This document shows positions 1-5,238 of a DNA stretch of 5,238 nucleotides, one piece after another; positions within the stretch are counted from its first letter, which is position 1, and each line of letters opens with the position of its first letter. The translations under genes and the position numbers were made by a program. The stretch is from the NCBI GenBank assembly GCA_007122815.1, contig SKSV01000235.1, forward strand, positions 1-5,238, given 5' to 3'. The stretch comes from Trueperaceae bacterium (GTDB taxonomy: Bacteria; Deinococcota; Deinococci; Deinococcales; Trueperaceae). A model generated the notes under the pieces. It saw only the letters and a program-made list of their open reading frames with translations, made no database searches and was not told the origin of the DNA.

Positions 1-1174
1 GCAGGCGGCGGCACGCCTCGTCTATGGTCTCTTCGGCCTTGCAGAACGCGAAGCGGAGGCGCCCCCGCACTACCTCGGCGGTTTCGGCGTCGGCGAAAGG
101 TGTCATGGGGATCGCCACCACACCGGCCTCCTCTGGCAGGCGCAGCGCCAGGCTGTCGGCGTCCGTCTCGCCCAAGGGTCTCGCGTCGGCCACCAAGAAG
201 TAGCCGCCGTCGGCCCGACTGACCGCGAAACCCGCTCCCTGGAGCCCTGAGCGCAGCCGGTCGCGGCGCGCGCGGTAGCGCTCGCGCTGCTCCCCCAGGA
301 GCGCTCCGCCCGCCGCTAGATCGAGCCTCAGCACGCGCGCCACGGCGCTCTGCAGCGGCGTCGGCACGGTGTACGGGATCCATTGATGGGCCGCGCGCAC
401 CGCCCGCACGAGCGGCGCGGGGCCCGAGACCCATCCGACCTTCCAGCCGGTGACCGCGTACGACTTGCCGACGCTCGAGACGCTGAGCGTGCGCTCCCAA
501 GCCCCGGGACGCGAGGCCGCGGGGGTGAAGGGAACGAACGAGAGGTGCTCGTAGACCTCGTCGCTGACGATGACGGCGTCGACCCGCTCGGCCGCCGCCA
601 CGATGGCGTCGAGGTCGGCTGCGCTCATCACGGCGCCGGTGGGGTTGTGGGGCGTGTTGATCACGATCGCCTTGGTGCGTGCGCTGACGGCGCCGGCGAG
701 CGCCTCGACGTCCAGCCGCCACACGCCCTCGACCTCCTGCATGCCGACCCTGCTCAACCTGCCGCCGGCCATCGCGACCATCGCCGGGTAGGCGTCGTAC
801 CAGGGGGCGATCAGCAGGACCTCGTCATCCGGGTCTACCAGCGCTTGCACGGTGGCGAACAACCCTTCGGTGGCGCCGACAGTGACGAGCACCTCGTTCA
901 CGGGATCGAGTGCGCGGCCCAACCGCTTCCCGATGGTCTCGGCGAGCACCTCGTTCAGCTCGGGCAGCCCGGGCAGCGGCGGGTACTGCTGCGGTCCCGT
1001 CGCCGCCTCCCGCAGCGCGTCCAGCACCAGGCTCGCGGGCGGCTCGTCCGGGAAGCCCTGCCCGAGGTTCACGGCGCCCGTCGAGCGCGCCAGGGCGCTG
1101 TAGCTGGCGAAGACGGTCTCGCCGAACCCGGCGACGCGCCGCGCGGCGCGAGCGTCGTGCGCCATCACCTTCAT
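1..1174 (-). CDS. PLP-dependent class I/II aminotransferase (methionine/kynurenine aminotransferase-like), 3' end cut by window
   Basis: A fold-type I aminotransferase that should transfer an amino group between an amino acid and a 2-oxo acid in the cytoplasm. I translated 391 codons with no stop before base 1. Visible motifs are GQGFPD (38-43), the glycine-rich VGATEG (99-104), NTPHNPTG with PLP-contacting Asn177, SDEVYEH with Asp205 and Tyr208, SVGKSYAVTGWKVGW with Schiff-base Lys237, and RLRFAFCK with the substrate carboxylate Arg374. The NTPHNP, SDEVYEH and GK-x-x-x-VTGWKVG spellings match the E. coli YbdL/kynurenine aminotransferase branch rather than IlvE, which is fold type IV. YbdL has about 386 residues, so only a few C-terminal residues should be missing. 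The ATG at 1174 was chosen because it lies 21 bases after the leuB stop with GAGGTGG upstream (rather distant); ATG at 1165 is the alternative. Its place after leuB suggests leucine or related transamination, which is inference. The family call is firm; the substrate is open. Confidence 0.9.
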   Translation of the reverse strand, partial: MKVMAHDARAARRVAGFGETVFASYSALARSTGAVNLGQGFPDEPPASLVLDALREAATGPQQYPPLPGLPELNEVLAETIGKRLGRALDPVNEVLVTVGATEGLFATVQALVDPDDEVLLIAPWYDAYPAMVAMAGGRLSRVGMQEVEGVWRLDVEALAGAVSARTKAIVINTPHNPTGAVMSAADLDAIVAAAERVDAVIVSDEVYEHLSFVPFTPAASRPGAWERTLSVSSVGKSYAVTGWKVGWVSGPAPLVRAVRAAHQWIPYTVPTPLQSAVARVLRLDLAAGGALLGEQRERYRARRDRLRSGLQGAGFAVSRADGGYFLVADARPLGETDADSLALRLPEEAGVVAIPMTPFADAETAEVVRGRLRFAFCKAEETIDEACRRL

Positions 1175-1195
1175 GCCGCTCGAGAGGGTGCCACC

Positions 1196-2293
1196 TCAGG
1201 CCGGCACGGCTTCGACGCTGCTCGGCAGCGCTGCGATCACGGCGGCAGTGAAGGCGCTGGTGCCGCGGCTGCCTCCGAGGTCGCGTGTCGGGTCGTCCGC
1301 GAGAGCCAGCTTCACGGCTGCCTCCAGGGCGTCGGCCGCTGCCTCCTGCCCCAGACCGTGACGCAGCATCATGGCGGCAGAGAGCATGGCTCCGACCGGG
1401 TTGGCGAGGTCCTGCCCGGCGATGTCGGGGGCGCTGCCGTGCACGGGCTCGTACAGCCCTACCGGGCCGCCGAGGCTGGCCGAGGGCAGGAGCCCCAGCG
1501 AACCGGGGATCACCGCGGCGAGGTCGGAGAGGATGTCGCCGAAGAGGTTCGCGGTGACTATGACGTCGAACCCGGCGGGTTCGCGCACGAGCTGCATGGC
1601 CGCGTTGTCGACGTAGAGGTGGTCGAGGGCCACGTCGGCGAACTCGCTCTGGTGCACGCCGATCACGACGTCGCGCCAGAACTGAGACACGTCCAGCACG
1701 TTCGCCTTGTCGACGCTGGTGACGCGAGCGCGCCGCAACCTAGCCGCCTCGAACGCGACGCGGGCGATGCGCTCCACCTCGAAGCGCTCGTAGACGTCGG
1801 TCGAGAGCCCGCGCTGGGGGGTGTTCTCGGACGGCTTGCCGAAGTAGATCCCGCCGGTGAGTTCGCGCACGATGAGCATGTCGGTGCGCGAGGCCACCTC
1901 GGGCTTGAGCGGCGAGAGGTGCTCCAAGCCAGGGAAGACGGCTACGGGGCGGAGGTTGGCGAACACCCCCAGGTGCTTGCGCAGGCCCAGGATGCCGCTC
2001 TCGACGCGCAGCTCGCGCGGCAGGCGGTTCCAGGGGTGGTCGCCGACGGGCCCCCCGGCAGAGCCCATGAGCACCGCGTCGCTGTGCGCACAAGCCTCCT
2101 TGGTCGCCTCGGGCAAGGGATGAGCGTGCGTGTCGTAGGCGTTCCCGCCGAAGGGGTGGCGTTCGAACTCCAGGGTGAAGCCCGCGCGGGGAGCGAGCGC
2201 CGCGAGCGCCTCCACGGCGGCGTCGAGCACCTCGGGACCGATGAAGTCGCCGGGAAGCAGCGCCACGCGGTAGCTGGGAGCCGCCGCGCTCAT
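1196..2293 (-). CDS. leuB: 3-isopropylmalate dehydrogenase LeuB
   Basis: Oxidises and decarboxylates 3-isopropylmalate with NAD to 4-methyl-2-oxopentanoate, the third dedicated leucine step; a cytoplasmic dimer in the isocitrate/isopropylmalate dehydrogenase family. It is 365 residues, a normal length. Substrate arginines are Arg105 (LRK), Arg115 (NLRP) and Arg143 (IVRELTGGIYFG). Catalytic Tyr150 and Lys196 (VDKANVL) and the metal aspartates Asp229 (VDN), Asp253 and Asp257 (FGDILSD) are all present. EPVHGSAPDIAG, with Asp290 at the coenzyme-ribose position, indicates NAD rather than NADP. One oddity is the N-terminal motif, normally GDGIGPE, which here reads GDFIGPE (Phe17, codon TTC). The ATG overlaps the leuD stop as ATGA, and GGGAG lies 6 bases upstream, so translation is probably coupled to leuD. 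Several blocks resemble Thermus LeuB. The identification is secure. Confidence 0.98.
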   Translation of the reverse strand: MSAAAPSYRVALLPGDFIGPEVLDAAVEALAALAPRAGFTLEFERHPFGGNAYDTHAHPLPEATKEACAHSDAVLMGSAGGPVGDHPWNRLPRELRVESGILGLRKHLGVFANLRPVAVFPGLEHLSPLKPEVASRTDMLIVRELTGGIYFGKPSENTPQRGLSTDVYERFEVERIARVAFEAARLRRARVTSVDKANVLDVSQFWRDVVIGVHQSEFADVALDHLYVDNAAMQLVREPAGFDVIVTANLFGDILSDLAAVIPGSLGLLPSASLGGPVGLYEPVHGSAPDIAGQDLANPVGAMLSAAMMLRHGLGQEAAADALEAAVKLALADDPTRDLGGSRGTSAFTAAVIAALPSSVEAVPA

Positions 2294-2907
2294 CGCCCGC
2301 TCCCGGCCGCGACGTAAGGCAGGCTGGCCGCCACCGCCGCCACGGCCTCCTCACCGGCCAGCAACTCAGCGAGCGGGTCGTAGCGTCCGCTCAGCAGGGC
2401 GGTGCGCGCCGCGTCCGCGAGCTCGCCCGGGTAGGTCTTGTCTGCGACGGTGATCGAGGCGTCCGCCACGCTGATGCTCAGCTCCAGCGCGGGGTCCGCC
2501 TGGACCGCCGACTGGACGGCCTCGAGGCTCTCGTCGTCGAGCGCCAGGCAGACGAGACCGAGGGTGGTGGCGTTGCCGAAGAAGATCTCGCCGAAGCTGC
2601 CGGCTACCACGGCCTCGAAACCCGCCCGTCTGATCGCCTGCGGAGCGTGCTCGCGCGAGCTGCCGCAGCCGAAGTTCCGCCCCGATACCAGCACCGTGGC
2701 ACCAGCGCGCACGGGCTCGTCGAGCGGGTGCGAGGTGGACCGGCCGTCGTCGTCGAAGCGTTCGTCTCGGAAGAGCCCGTCCGCCAGGTCGTCGAAGGTG
2801 ACGCAGCGGAGGTAGCGAGCGGGGATGATGCGGTCGGTGTCGATGTCGTCGCCGGGGACGGCGACCGCGCGCCCCGCGATGCCGGCGATGGGCTGGAGGG
2901 TGGCCAT
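2290..2907 (-). CDS. leuD: 3-isopropylmalate dehydratase small subunit LeuD
   Basis: Small (swivel-domain) subunit of isopropylmalate isomerase, which pairs with LeuC to convert 2-isopropylmalate to 3-isopropylmalate by dehydration and rehydration. It has 205 residues, typical of the bacterial LeuD form (about 200) and longer than the archaeal type of about 160-170. Visible family motifs are [14 protein letters not shown] (residues 20-33), [14 protein letters not shown] (76-89) with the substrate-binding serine and arginine loop, and [10 protein letters not shown] (104-113). The C-terminal tail after residue 155 is Ala-rich and less conserved. The start ATG shares one base with the leuC stop (TGATG). 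Only a weak ribosome site (GGTGAG) lies upstream, so translation probably depends on ribosomes finishing leuC. The stop overlaps the leuB start by four bases. The identification is secure. Confidence 0.98.
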   Translation of the reverse strand: MATLQPIAGIAGRAVAVPGDDIDTDRIIPARYLRCVTFDDLADGLFRDERFDDDGRSTSHPLDEPVRAGATVLVSGRNFGCGSSREHAPQAIRRAGFEAVVAGSFGEIFFGNATTLGLVCLALDDESLEAVQSAVQADPALELSISVADASITVADKTYPGELADAARTALLSGRYDPLAELLAGEEAVAAVAASLPYVAAGSGR

Positions 2908-4331
2908 CAGGCGCTCACCGTCGCTTCACCGAAGACACTGCGCGCGTCCGAGACGACGCCCGTCACGGCCGCGGCGGCGACCATGACCGGGCTCATCAGC
3001 ACCGTGCGGCCCGTGGCCGAGCCCTGTCGGCCCTTGAAGTTCCGGTTGCTGCTGCTGGCACAGAGCTGGTCGCCTTCGAGCTTGTCGGGGTTCATCGCGA
3101 GGCACATCGAGCAGCCCGCGGCGCGCCACTCGAAGCCCGCTCGCTTGAGGATCTCGTCGATACCTTCGCGCTCGCAGGCTTCCTTCACGAGGGTGGAGCC
3201 CGGCACCGCTATGGCCTTCACGCCGGGTGCTACGCGCCGGTCTCGCAGCACGCTGGCTACCTCCCTGAAGTCGGACAGGCGGGCGTTGGTGCAGGAGCCG
3301 AGGAAGGCGACGTCGATTGGGGTGCCCTGGATCGGCGCTCCCGCGGTCAGCTTCATGTGCTTGAGCGCCTCGAGGGTGCCCGCACGCTCGGCCGCGGGCA
3401 CCCGGTCCGGATGAGGGACGTTCTCGCCGATCGCGATCGCCTGACCGGGGTTGATTCCCCACGTGACCGTCGGAGCGATCTCCGCCGCGTCGAGAACGAC
3501 GACGTCGTCGTAGCGCGCGCCGCTCTCGCTCGCCAGGGCACGCCAGCGCTGCACGGCGGCGTCCCACTCCGCTCCTTTGGGCGCGTACGGTCTCCCCTCG
3601 AGGTAGTCGAAGGTGGTCTGGTCGGGGTTCACGTACCCGCAACGTGCGCCTCCCTCGATCGACATGTTGCAGACAGTCATCCGCTGCTCCATGCTCATGC
3701 GCTCGAAGACCTCACCGGCGTACTCGTAGGCGTACCCGATCCCCCCGTTGACGCCAAGCGTGCGGATGATGTGGAGGATCACGTCCTTCGCGTACACCCC
3801 CGGCCCGAGTTCGCCGTTGACCTCGATGCGGCGCAGCTTCGGCTTGCTCATGGCCAGAGTCTGGGTGGCGAGCACGTCGCGCACCTGGCTGGTCCCGATG
3901 CCGAAGGCCACCGCCCCGAAGGCGCCGTGGGTGCTCGTGTGGGAGTCACCGCAGGCGATGGTGCTGCCGGGTTGCGTTATGCCTTGCTCGGGGCCGACCA
4001 TGTGCACGATGCCCTGTAGGCCCGAGTGGAGGTCGAAGTAGGTGATGCCGTGGCGGGTGCAGTTCGCTCGCAAGGCCTTGATCATCTGGTCGGCCAACTC
4101 GTCGGCGAAGGGTTCCTCGCGCGCGTCGGTGGGCACGATGTGGTCGACGGTCGCGAAGGTGCGCTCGGGCATGCGCACCCCGAGCCCGAGGTCGTCGAGC
4201 ATCCCGAACGCCTGGGGGCTGGTGACCTCGTGGATCAGGTGCGTGCCTATGAACAGTTGGGTCTGGCCGTTCTCGAGGACGCGCACCGCGTGCGAGTCCC
4301 ATACCTTGTCGAAGAGCGTGCGAGGTGCCAT
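2907..4331 (-). CDS. leuC: 3-isopropylmalate dehydratase large subunit LeuC
   Basis: Large subunit of isopropylmalate isomerase, an aconitase-superfamily enzyme that carries a [4Fe-4S] cluster and acts with LeuD in the cytoplasm. It has 474 residues, in line with the usual bacterial LeuC of about 466-476. The three cluster cysteines are Cys347 (FLGSCTNAR), Cys407 and Cys410 (GCSMC). Other family blocks are LFDKVWDSH (6-14), [14 protein letters not shown] (127-139), [15 protein letters not shown] (223-237) and [10 protein letters not shown] (429-438). I place the start at 4331 rather than at the in-frame ATG at 4370 because GGAAGGA sits 6 bases before 4331. The extra 13 residues from 4370 look unlike LeuC, whose N-terminus begins close to this [11 protein letters not shown]. 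It is the first structural gene after the leader region and overlaps leuD by one base. The identification is secure. Confidence 0.98.
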   Translation of the reverse strand: MAPRTLFDKVWDSHAVRVLENGQTQLFIGTHLIHEVTSPQAFGMLDDLGLGVRMPERTFATVDHIVPTDAREEPFADELADQMIKALRANCTRHGITYFDLHSGLQGIVHMVGPEQGITQPGSTIACGDSHTSTHGAFGAVAFGIGTSQVRDVLATQTLAMSKPKLRRIEVNGELGPGVYAKDVILHIIRTLGVNGGIGYAYEYAGEVFERMSMEQRMTVCNMSIEGGARCGYVNPDQTTFDYLEGRPYAPKGAEWDAAVQRWRALASESGARYDDVVVLDAAEIAPTVTWGINPGQAIAIGENVPHPDRVPAAERAGTLEALKHMKLTAGAPIQGTPIDVAFLGSCTNARLSDFREVASVLRDRRVAPGVKAIAVPGSTLVKEACEREGIDEILKRAGFEWRAAGCSMCLAMNPDKLEGDQLCASSSNRNFKGRQGSATGRTVLMSPVMVAAAAVTGVVSDARSVFGEATVSA

Positions 4332-4337
4332 GTACGG

Positions 4338-4344
4338 TCCTTCC
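4338..4344 (-). promoter_or_regulatory. Ribosome binding site of leuC
   Basis: On the minus strand the sequence reads GGAAGGA followed by six bases (CCGTAC) and ATG at 4331. This is the best Shine-Dalgarno match in the operon and it settles the leuC start against the upstream ATG at 4370. Confidence 0.85.
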
Positions 4345-4449
4345 GGGTTCGGGTGAGTGGTTGACGACACCGAAGGCGGCGCACCCCGCGGCCAACACCA
4401 GCGGCTGCTGGGGCTCGTCCACCGTTGCGTGAGCGGGCCTGGGCACGGG

Positions 4450-4488
4450 CGGCGCGAGCGCCGGGGGGCGCAGGCGCTACGCTAGCGC
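4450..4488 (-). promoter_or_regulatory. Candidate attenuator-like set of competing hairpins in the leuC leader
   Basis: Reading the minus strand, four short segments can form three mutually exclusive helices. Segment 1 (GCGCTA, 4488-4483) pairs perfectly with segment 2 (TAGCGC, 4479-4474) around a 3-base loop that holds part of the leader stop codon. Segment 2 (AGCGCC, 4478-4473) pairs with segment 3 (GGCGCT, 4462-4457). Segment 3 (CGGCG, 4463-4459) pairs with segment 4 (CGCCG, 4454-4450) around CTCG. This order is that of an amino-acid attenuator, but no U-run follows segment 4, so a Rho-independent terminator is not supported. Short GCGCC words are also expected by chance in such G+C-rich DNA. 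A further 5-bp hairpin (CCAGC/GCTGG, 4411-4398) lies nearer leuC. The pairings are seen; the regulatory role is inference. Confidence 0.3.
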
Positions 4489-4580
4489 GTCGGCCCGGAA
4501 CGTAGGCCCAGCGTCTGACGGGCTGCGATGACCCGCAGGCGACGCCGCATCCGAACCACGCTGATGTACCGCGCGCGCAT
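4482..4580 (-). CDS. Possible leaderless leader peptide upstream of leuC (32 residues)
   Basis: A short ORF of 32 codons ends with TAG, 150 bases before the leuC ATG. The peptide starts MRARYISVVRMRRRLR and continues with VIAARQTLGL to a C-terminal TR. It has 10 arginines and 8 branched-chain residues (Ile6, Val8, Val9, Leu15, Val17, Ile18, Leu24, Leu26); Leu26 uses CTA, an uncommon codon in G+C-rich genomes. Its ATG lies 7 bases after the -10 element of a good promoter, so the transcript should start at or next to the ATG, with no room for a Shine-Dalgarno site. Leaderless starts of this form are known to be common in Deinococcota. It does not have the run of leucines seen in enteric leuL, so control by leucine is uncertain. 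The same frame stays open upstream to 4772, but that part lies outside the proposed transcript. It could be a chance ORF. Confidence 0.4.
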   Translation of the reverse strand: MRARYISVVRMRRRLRVIAARQTLGLRSGPTR

Positions 4581-4587
4581 GGTTCGG

Positions 4588-4616
4588 AGTGTACGTGGGT
4601 ACGGGCCGTCGGTCAA
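4588..4616 (-). promoter_or_regulatory. Sigma70-like promoter of the leuCDB-aminotransferase operon
   Basis: On the minus strand a -35 box TTGACC (4616-4611, five of six consensus bases) is followed after exactly 17 bases by a -10 box TACACT (4593-4588, four of six, with the key first, second and last bases intact). Transcription would start near 4581-4580, about 250 bases upstream of leuC and at the ATG of the small leader ORF. No competing promoter of similar quality was seen closer to leuC. Promoter matches by eye can arise by chance, but the spacing and position are good. Confidence 0.65.
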
Positions 4617-4706
4617 CGGCGGCGATCGTGTGTCGCTGATCCTGGCCTCCGCTCCCGGATGGGCGTGTCGGTGGTCACGCCATGCGGCGGCACACCCGAA
4701 TAGGGT

Positions 4707-4718
4707 TGGGTATGCCCA
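4707..4718. repeat. 12-bp palindrome TGGGTATGCCCA, possible operator
   Basis: The arms TGGG and CCCA are perfectly complementary around TATG, so the site reads almost the same on both strands. It lies between the divergent leu and lipoprotein genes, about 90 bases upstream of the leu -35 box and 90 bases upstream of the lipoprotein start. A second small inverted pair, ACCC/GGGT (4694-4706), adjoins it. A regulator binding site is possible, but 4-bp arms are weak evidence. Confidence 0.2.
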
Positions 4719-4744
4719 GTCCGAAGCCGAGACGTTCTTACGGC

Positions 4745-4762
4745 GGCGCCGGCCCCGGCGCC
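4745..4762. repeat. Perfect G+C-rich inverted repeat, 8-bp arms
   Basis: GGCGCCGG and CCGGCGCC flank a central CC, and the outer bases C4744 and G4763 extend the pairing by one. As RNA it would fold into a very stable stem. It lies 45 bases before the lipoprotein ATG and about 130 bases upstream of the leu promoter. No T-run follows on either strand, so it is not a standard terminator. It could be a 5' UTR structure of the lipoprotein transcript, the end signal of a transcript, or a protein site. Confidence 0.4.
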
Positions 4763-4791
4763 GTGATCCCATGACGCTGCCCGTCGGCGGC

Positions 4792-4798
4792 GGAGAGG
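4792..4798 (+). promoter_or_regulatory. Ribosome binding site of the lipoprotein gene
   Basis: GGAGAGG, continuing as GGAGAGGTGG, lies 9 bases before the ATG at 4808 and supports that start. No convincing -35/-10 pair for this gene was found on the plus strand between 4620 and 4790. Confidence 0.7.
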
Positions 4799-4807
4799 TG
4801 GTTGACC

Positions 4808-5238
4808 ATGTGGCGTCGTTTCTCGACCGGAGTACTGCTCGTTACGGCACTGGGCCTGATCGTGACAGCTTGTGGTGCGCCGCGCGACCCCGGCACCGCG
4901 CCGCGCGTGCTGAGCGTCTCGATCGATCAGGCCGACCTGACGCTGGATGTCGGTGAGAGTGAAGCGCTGACCCCCACCGTGGTGGTCGAGGGTGGCGCCA
5001 GCGATGACGTCCTCTGGGGCAGCGATGCGCCTGCCGTCGCGACGGTCGACGCCAACGGCCTGGTGACGGCCGTCGACGTCGGTGAAGCGTTGATCACAGC
5101 CGTTAGCGTGTTCGACAGCTCGCGCTCGGATTCCATCACCGTCACGGTGCTCGGCGGCGTCGACTTCGTCGTCGACGCCCAGGCCGAGACCCTCGACCCG
5201 ACCGCACTCGAGACCTTCACCGTCGGCGGCGGCGAGAC
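4808..5238 (+). CDS. Secreted lipoprotein with Big_2-type Ig-like domain, 3' end cut by window
   Basis: 143 complete codons are visible before the right edge. Residues 1-22 form a lipoprotein signal peptide: basic WRRF start, hydrophobic core (VLLVTALGLIVTA) and lipobox V-T-A-C with Cys22 as the likely lipidated residue. After a short Pro/Gly linker, residues about 34-115 match the bacterial Ig-like domain group 2 pattern: VSIDQADLTLDVGE, then LTPTVVVEGG, LWGSDAPAVATVDANGLVTAVDVGEALITA, and a closing SITVTVLGG strand. These domains occur in adhesins and cell-envelope proteins, so the product probably sits outside the cytoplasmic membrane. From residue 116 (VDFVVDAQAETLDP) a second domain begins that I cannot assign. 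The gene is divergent from the leu operon and shows no functional link to it. The specific function is unknown. Confidence 0.85.
   Translation, partial: MWRRFSTGVLLVTALGLIVTACGAPRDPGTAPRVLSVSIDQADLTLDVGESEALTPTVVVEGGASDDVLWGSDAPAVATVDANGLVTAVDVGEALITAVSVFDSSRSDSITVTVLGGVDFVVDAQAETLDPTALETFTVGGGE

Noticed and set aside
383..2317. A 644-codon open frame on the plus strand, antisense to the aminotransferase, leuB and part of leuD.
   Set aside because: It lies opposite securely identified genes, its translation is Arg/His/Gly-rich low-complexity sequence with no known motif, and long antisense open frames are expected in G+C-rich coding DNA.
4332..4370. N-terminal extension of LeuC from the ATG at 4370 (13 extra residues starting MSSTTHP).
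   Set aside because: The ATG at 4331 has a strong GGAAGGA site at ideal spacing, and the protein from there has the usual LeuC length and N-terminus, with cluster cysteines at the E. coli numbers 347, 407 and 410.
3946..4446. 166-codon minus-strand frame running from the leader region into leuC; its start includes Leu-Val-Leu and looked like a leader peptide.
   Set aside because: It has no stop before leuC and continues far inside it in another frame as Arg/Pro-rich sequence, so it is a shadow of leuC.
4332..4580. T-box riboswitch controlling leuC.
   Set aside because: No T-box sequence resembling AANNUGGGUGGNACCRCG and no following U-rich terminator were found in the leader.
4528..4956. 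142-codon plus-strand frame across the intergenic region into the lipoprotein gene.
   Set aside because: Its translation is Arg-rich with no motif, it has no ribosome site, and it overlaps the lipoprotein signal peptide in a different frame.

Overview
The window is strongly G+C-rich bacterial DNA carrying the end of a leucine biosynthesis operon on the minus strand and the start of a divergent surface lipoprotein gene on the plus strand. LeuB matches remembered Thermus LeuB closely (for example the GGIYFGKP, VDKANVL and GSLGLLPSASLG stretches and the final LGGSRGTSAFTA). The promoter layout next to the small leader ORF also fits leaderless transcription, which is common in Deinococcota. I therefore lean towards a Deinococcota relative, perhaps Trueperaceae. 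That is inference; no rRNA or other phylogenetic marker is present.

Minus strand, read in the direction of transcription: a sigma70-like promoter (4616 to 4588); a possible leaderless 32-residue leader peptide (4580 to 4482); about 150 bases of G+C-rich leader RNA with competing hairpins; then leuC (4331 to 2907), leuD (2907 to 2290), leuB (2293 to 1196) and a PLP aminotransferase (1174 to beyond base 1). The leuC/leuD and leuD/leuB junctions overlap by 1 and 4 bases and the aminotransferase follows leuB after 21 bases, so the four genes look like one translationally coupled operon. LeuC and LeuD form isopropylmalate isomerase, LeuB makes 4-methyl-2-oxopentanoate by oxidative decarboxylation, and the aminotransferase might supply the final amination to leucine, although its sequence is of the methionine/kynurenine aminotransferase type. 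leuA is not in the window.

Plus strand: from 4808 to the right edge lies the N-terminal part of a secreted lipoprotein with a signal peptide, a lipobox cysteine and one Big_2-type Ig-like domain. The 476 bases between the leuC and lipoprotein starts hold the leu promoter, the leader ORF, the hairpins, a 12-bp palindrome and a strong G+C-rich inverted repeat.

The most interesting part is the leuC leader region. It has a well-formed promoter whose expected start point coincides with the ATG of a short Arg- and branched-chain-rich ORF, followed by three mutually exclusive helices in the order 1:2, 2:3, 3:4. This resembles an attenuator but lacks a U-tract. No IS element, CRISPR array, RNA gene or evidently novel system was seen.
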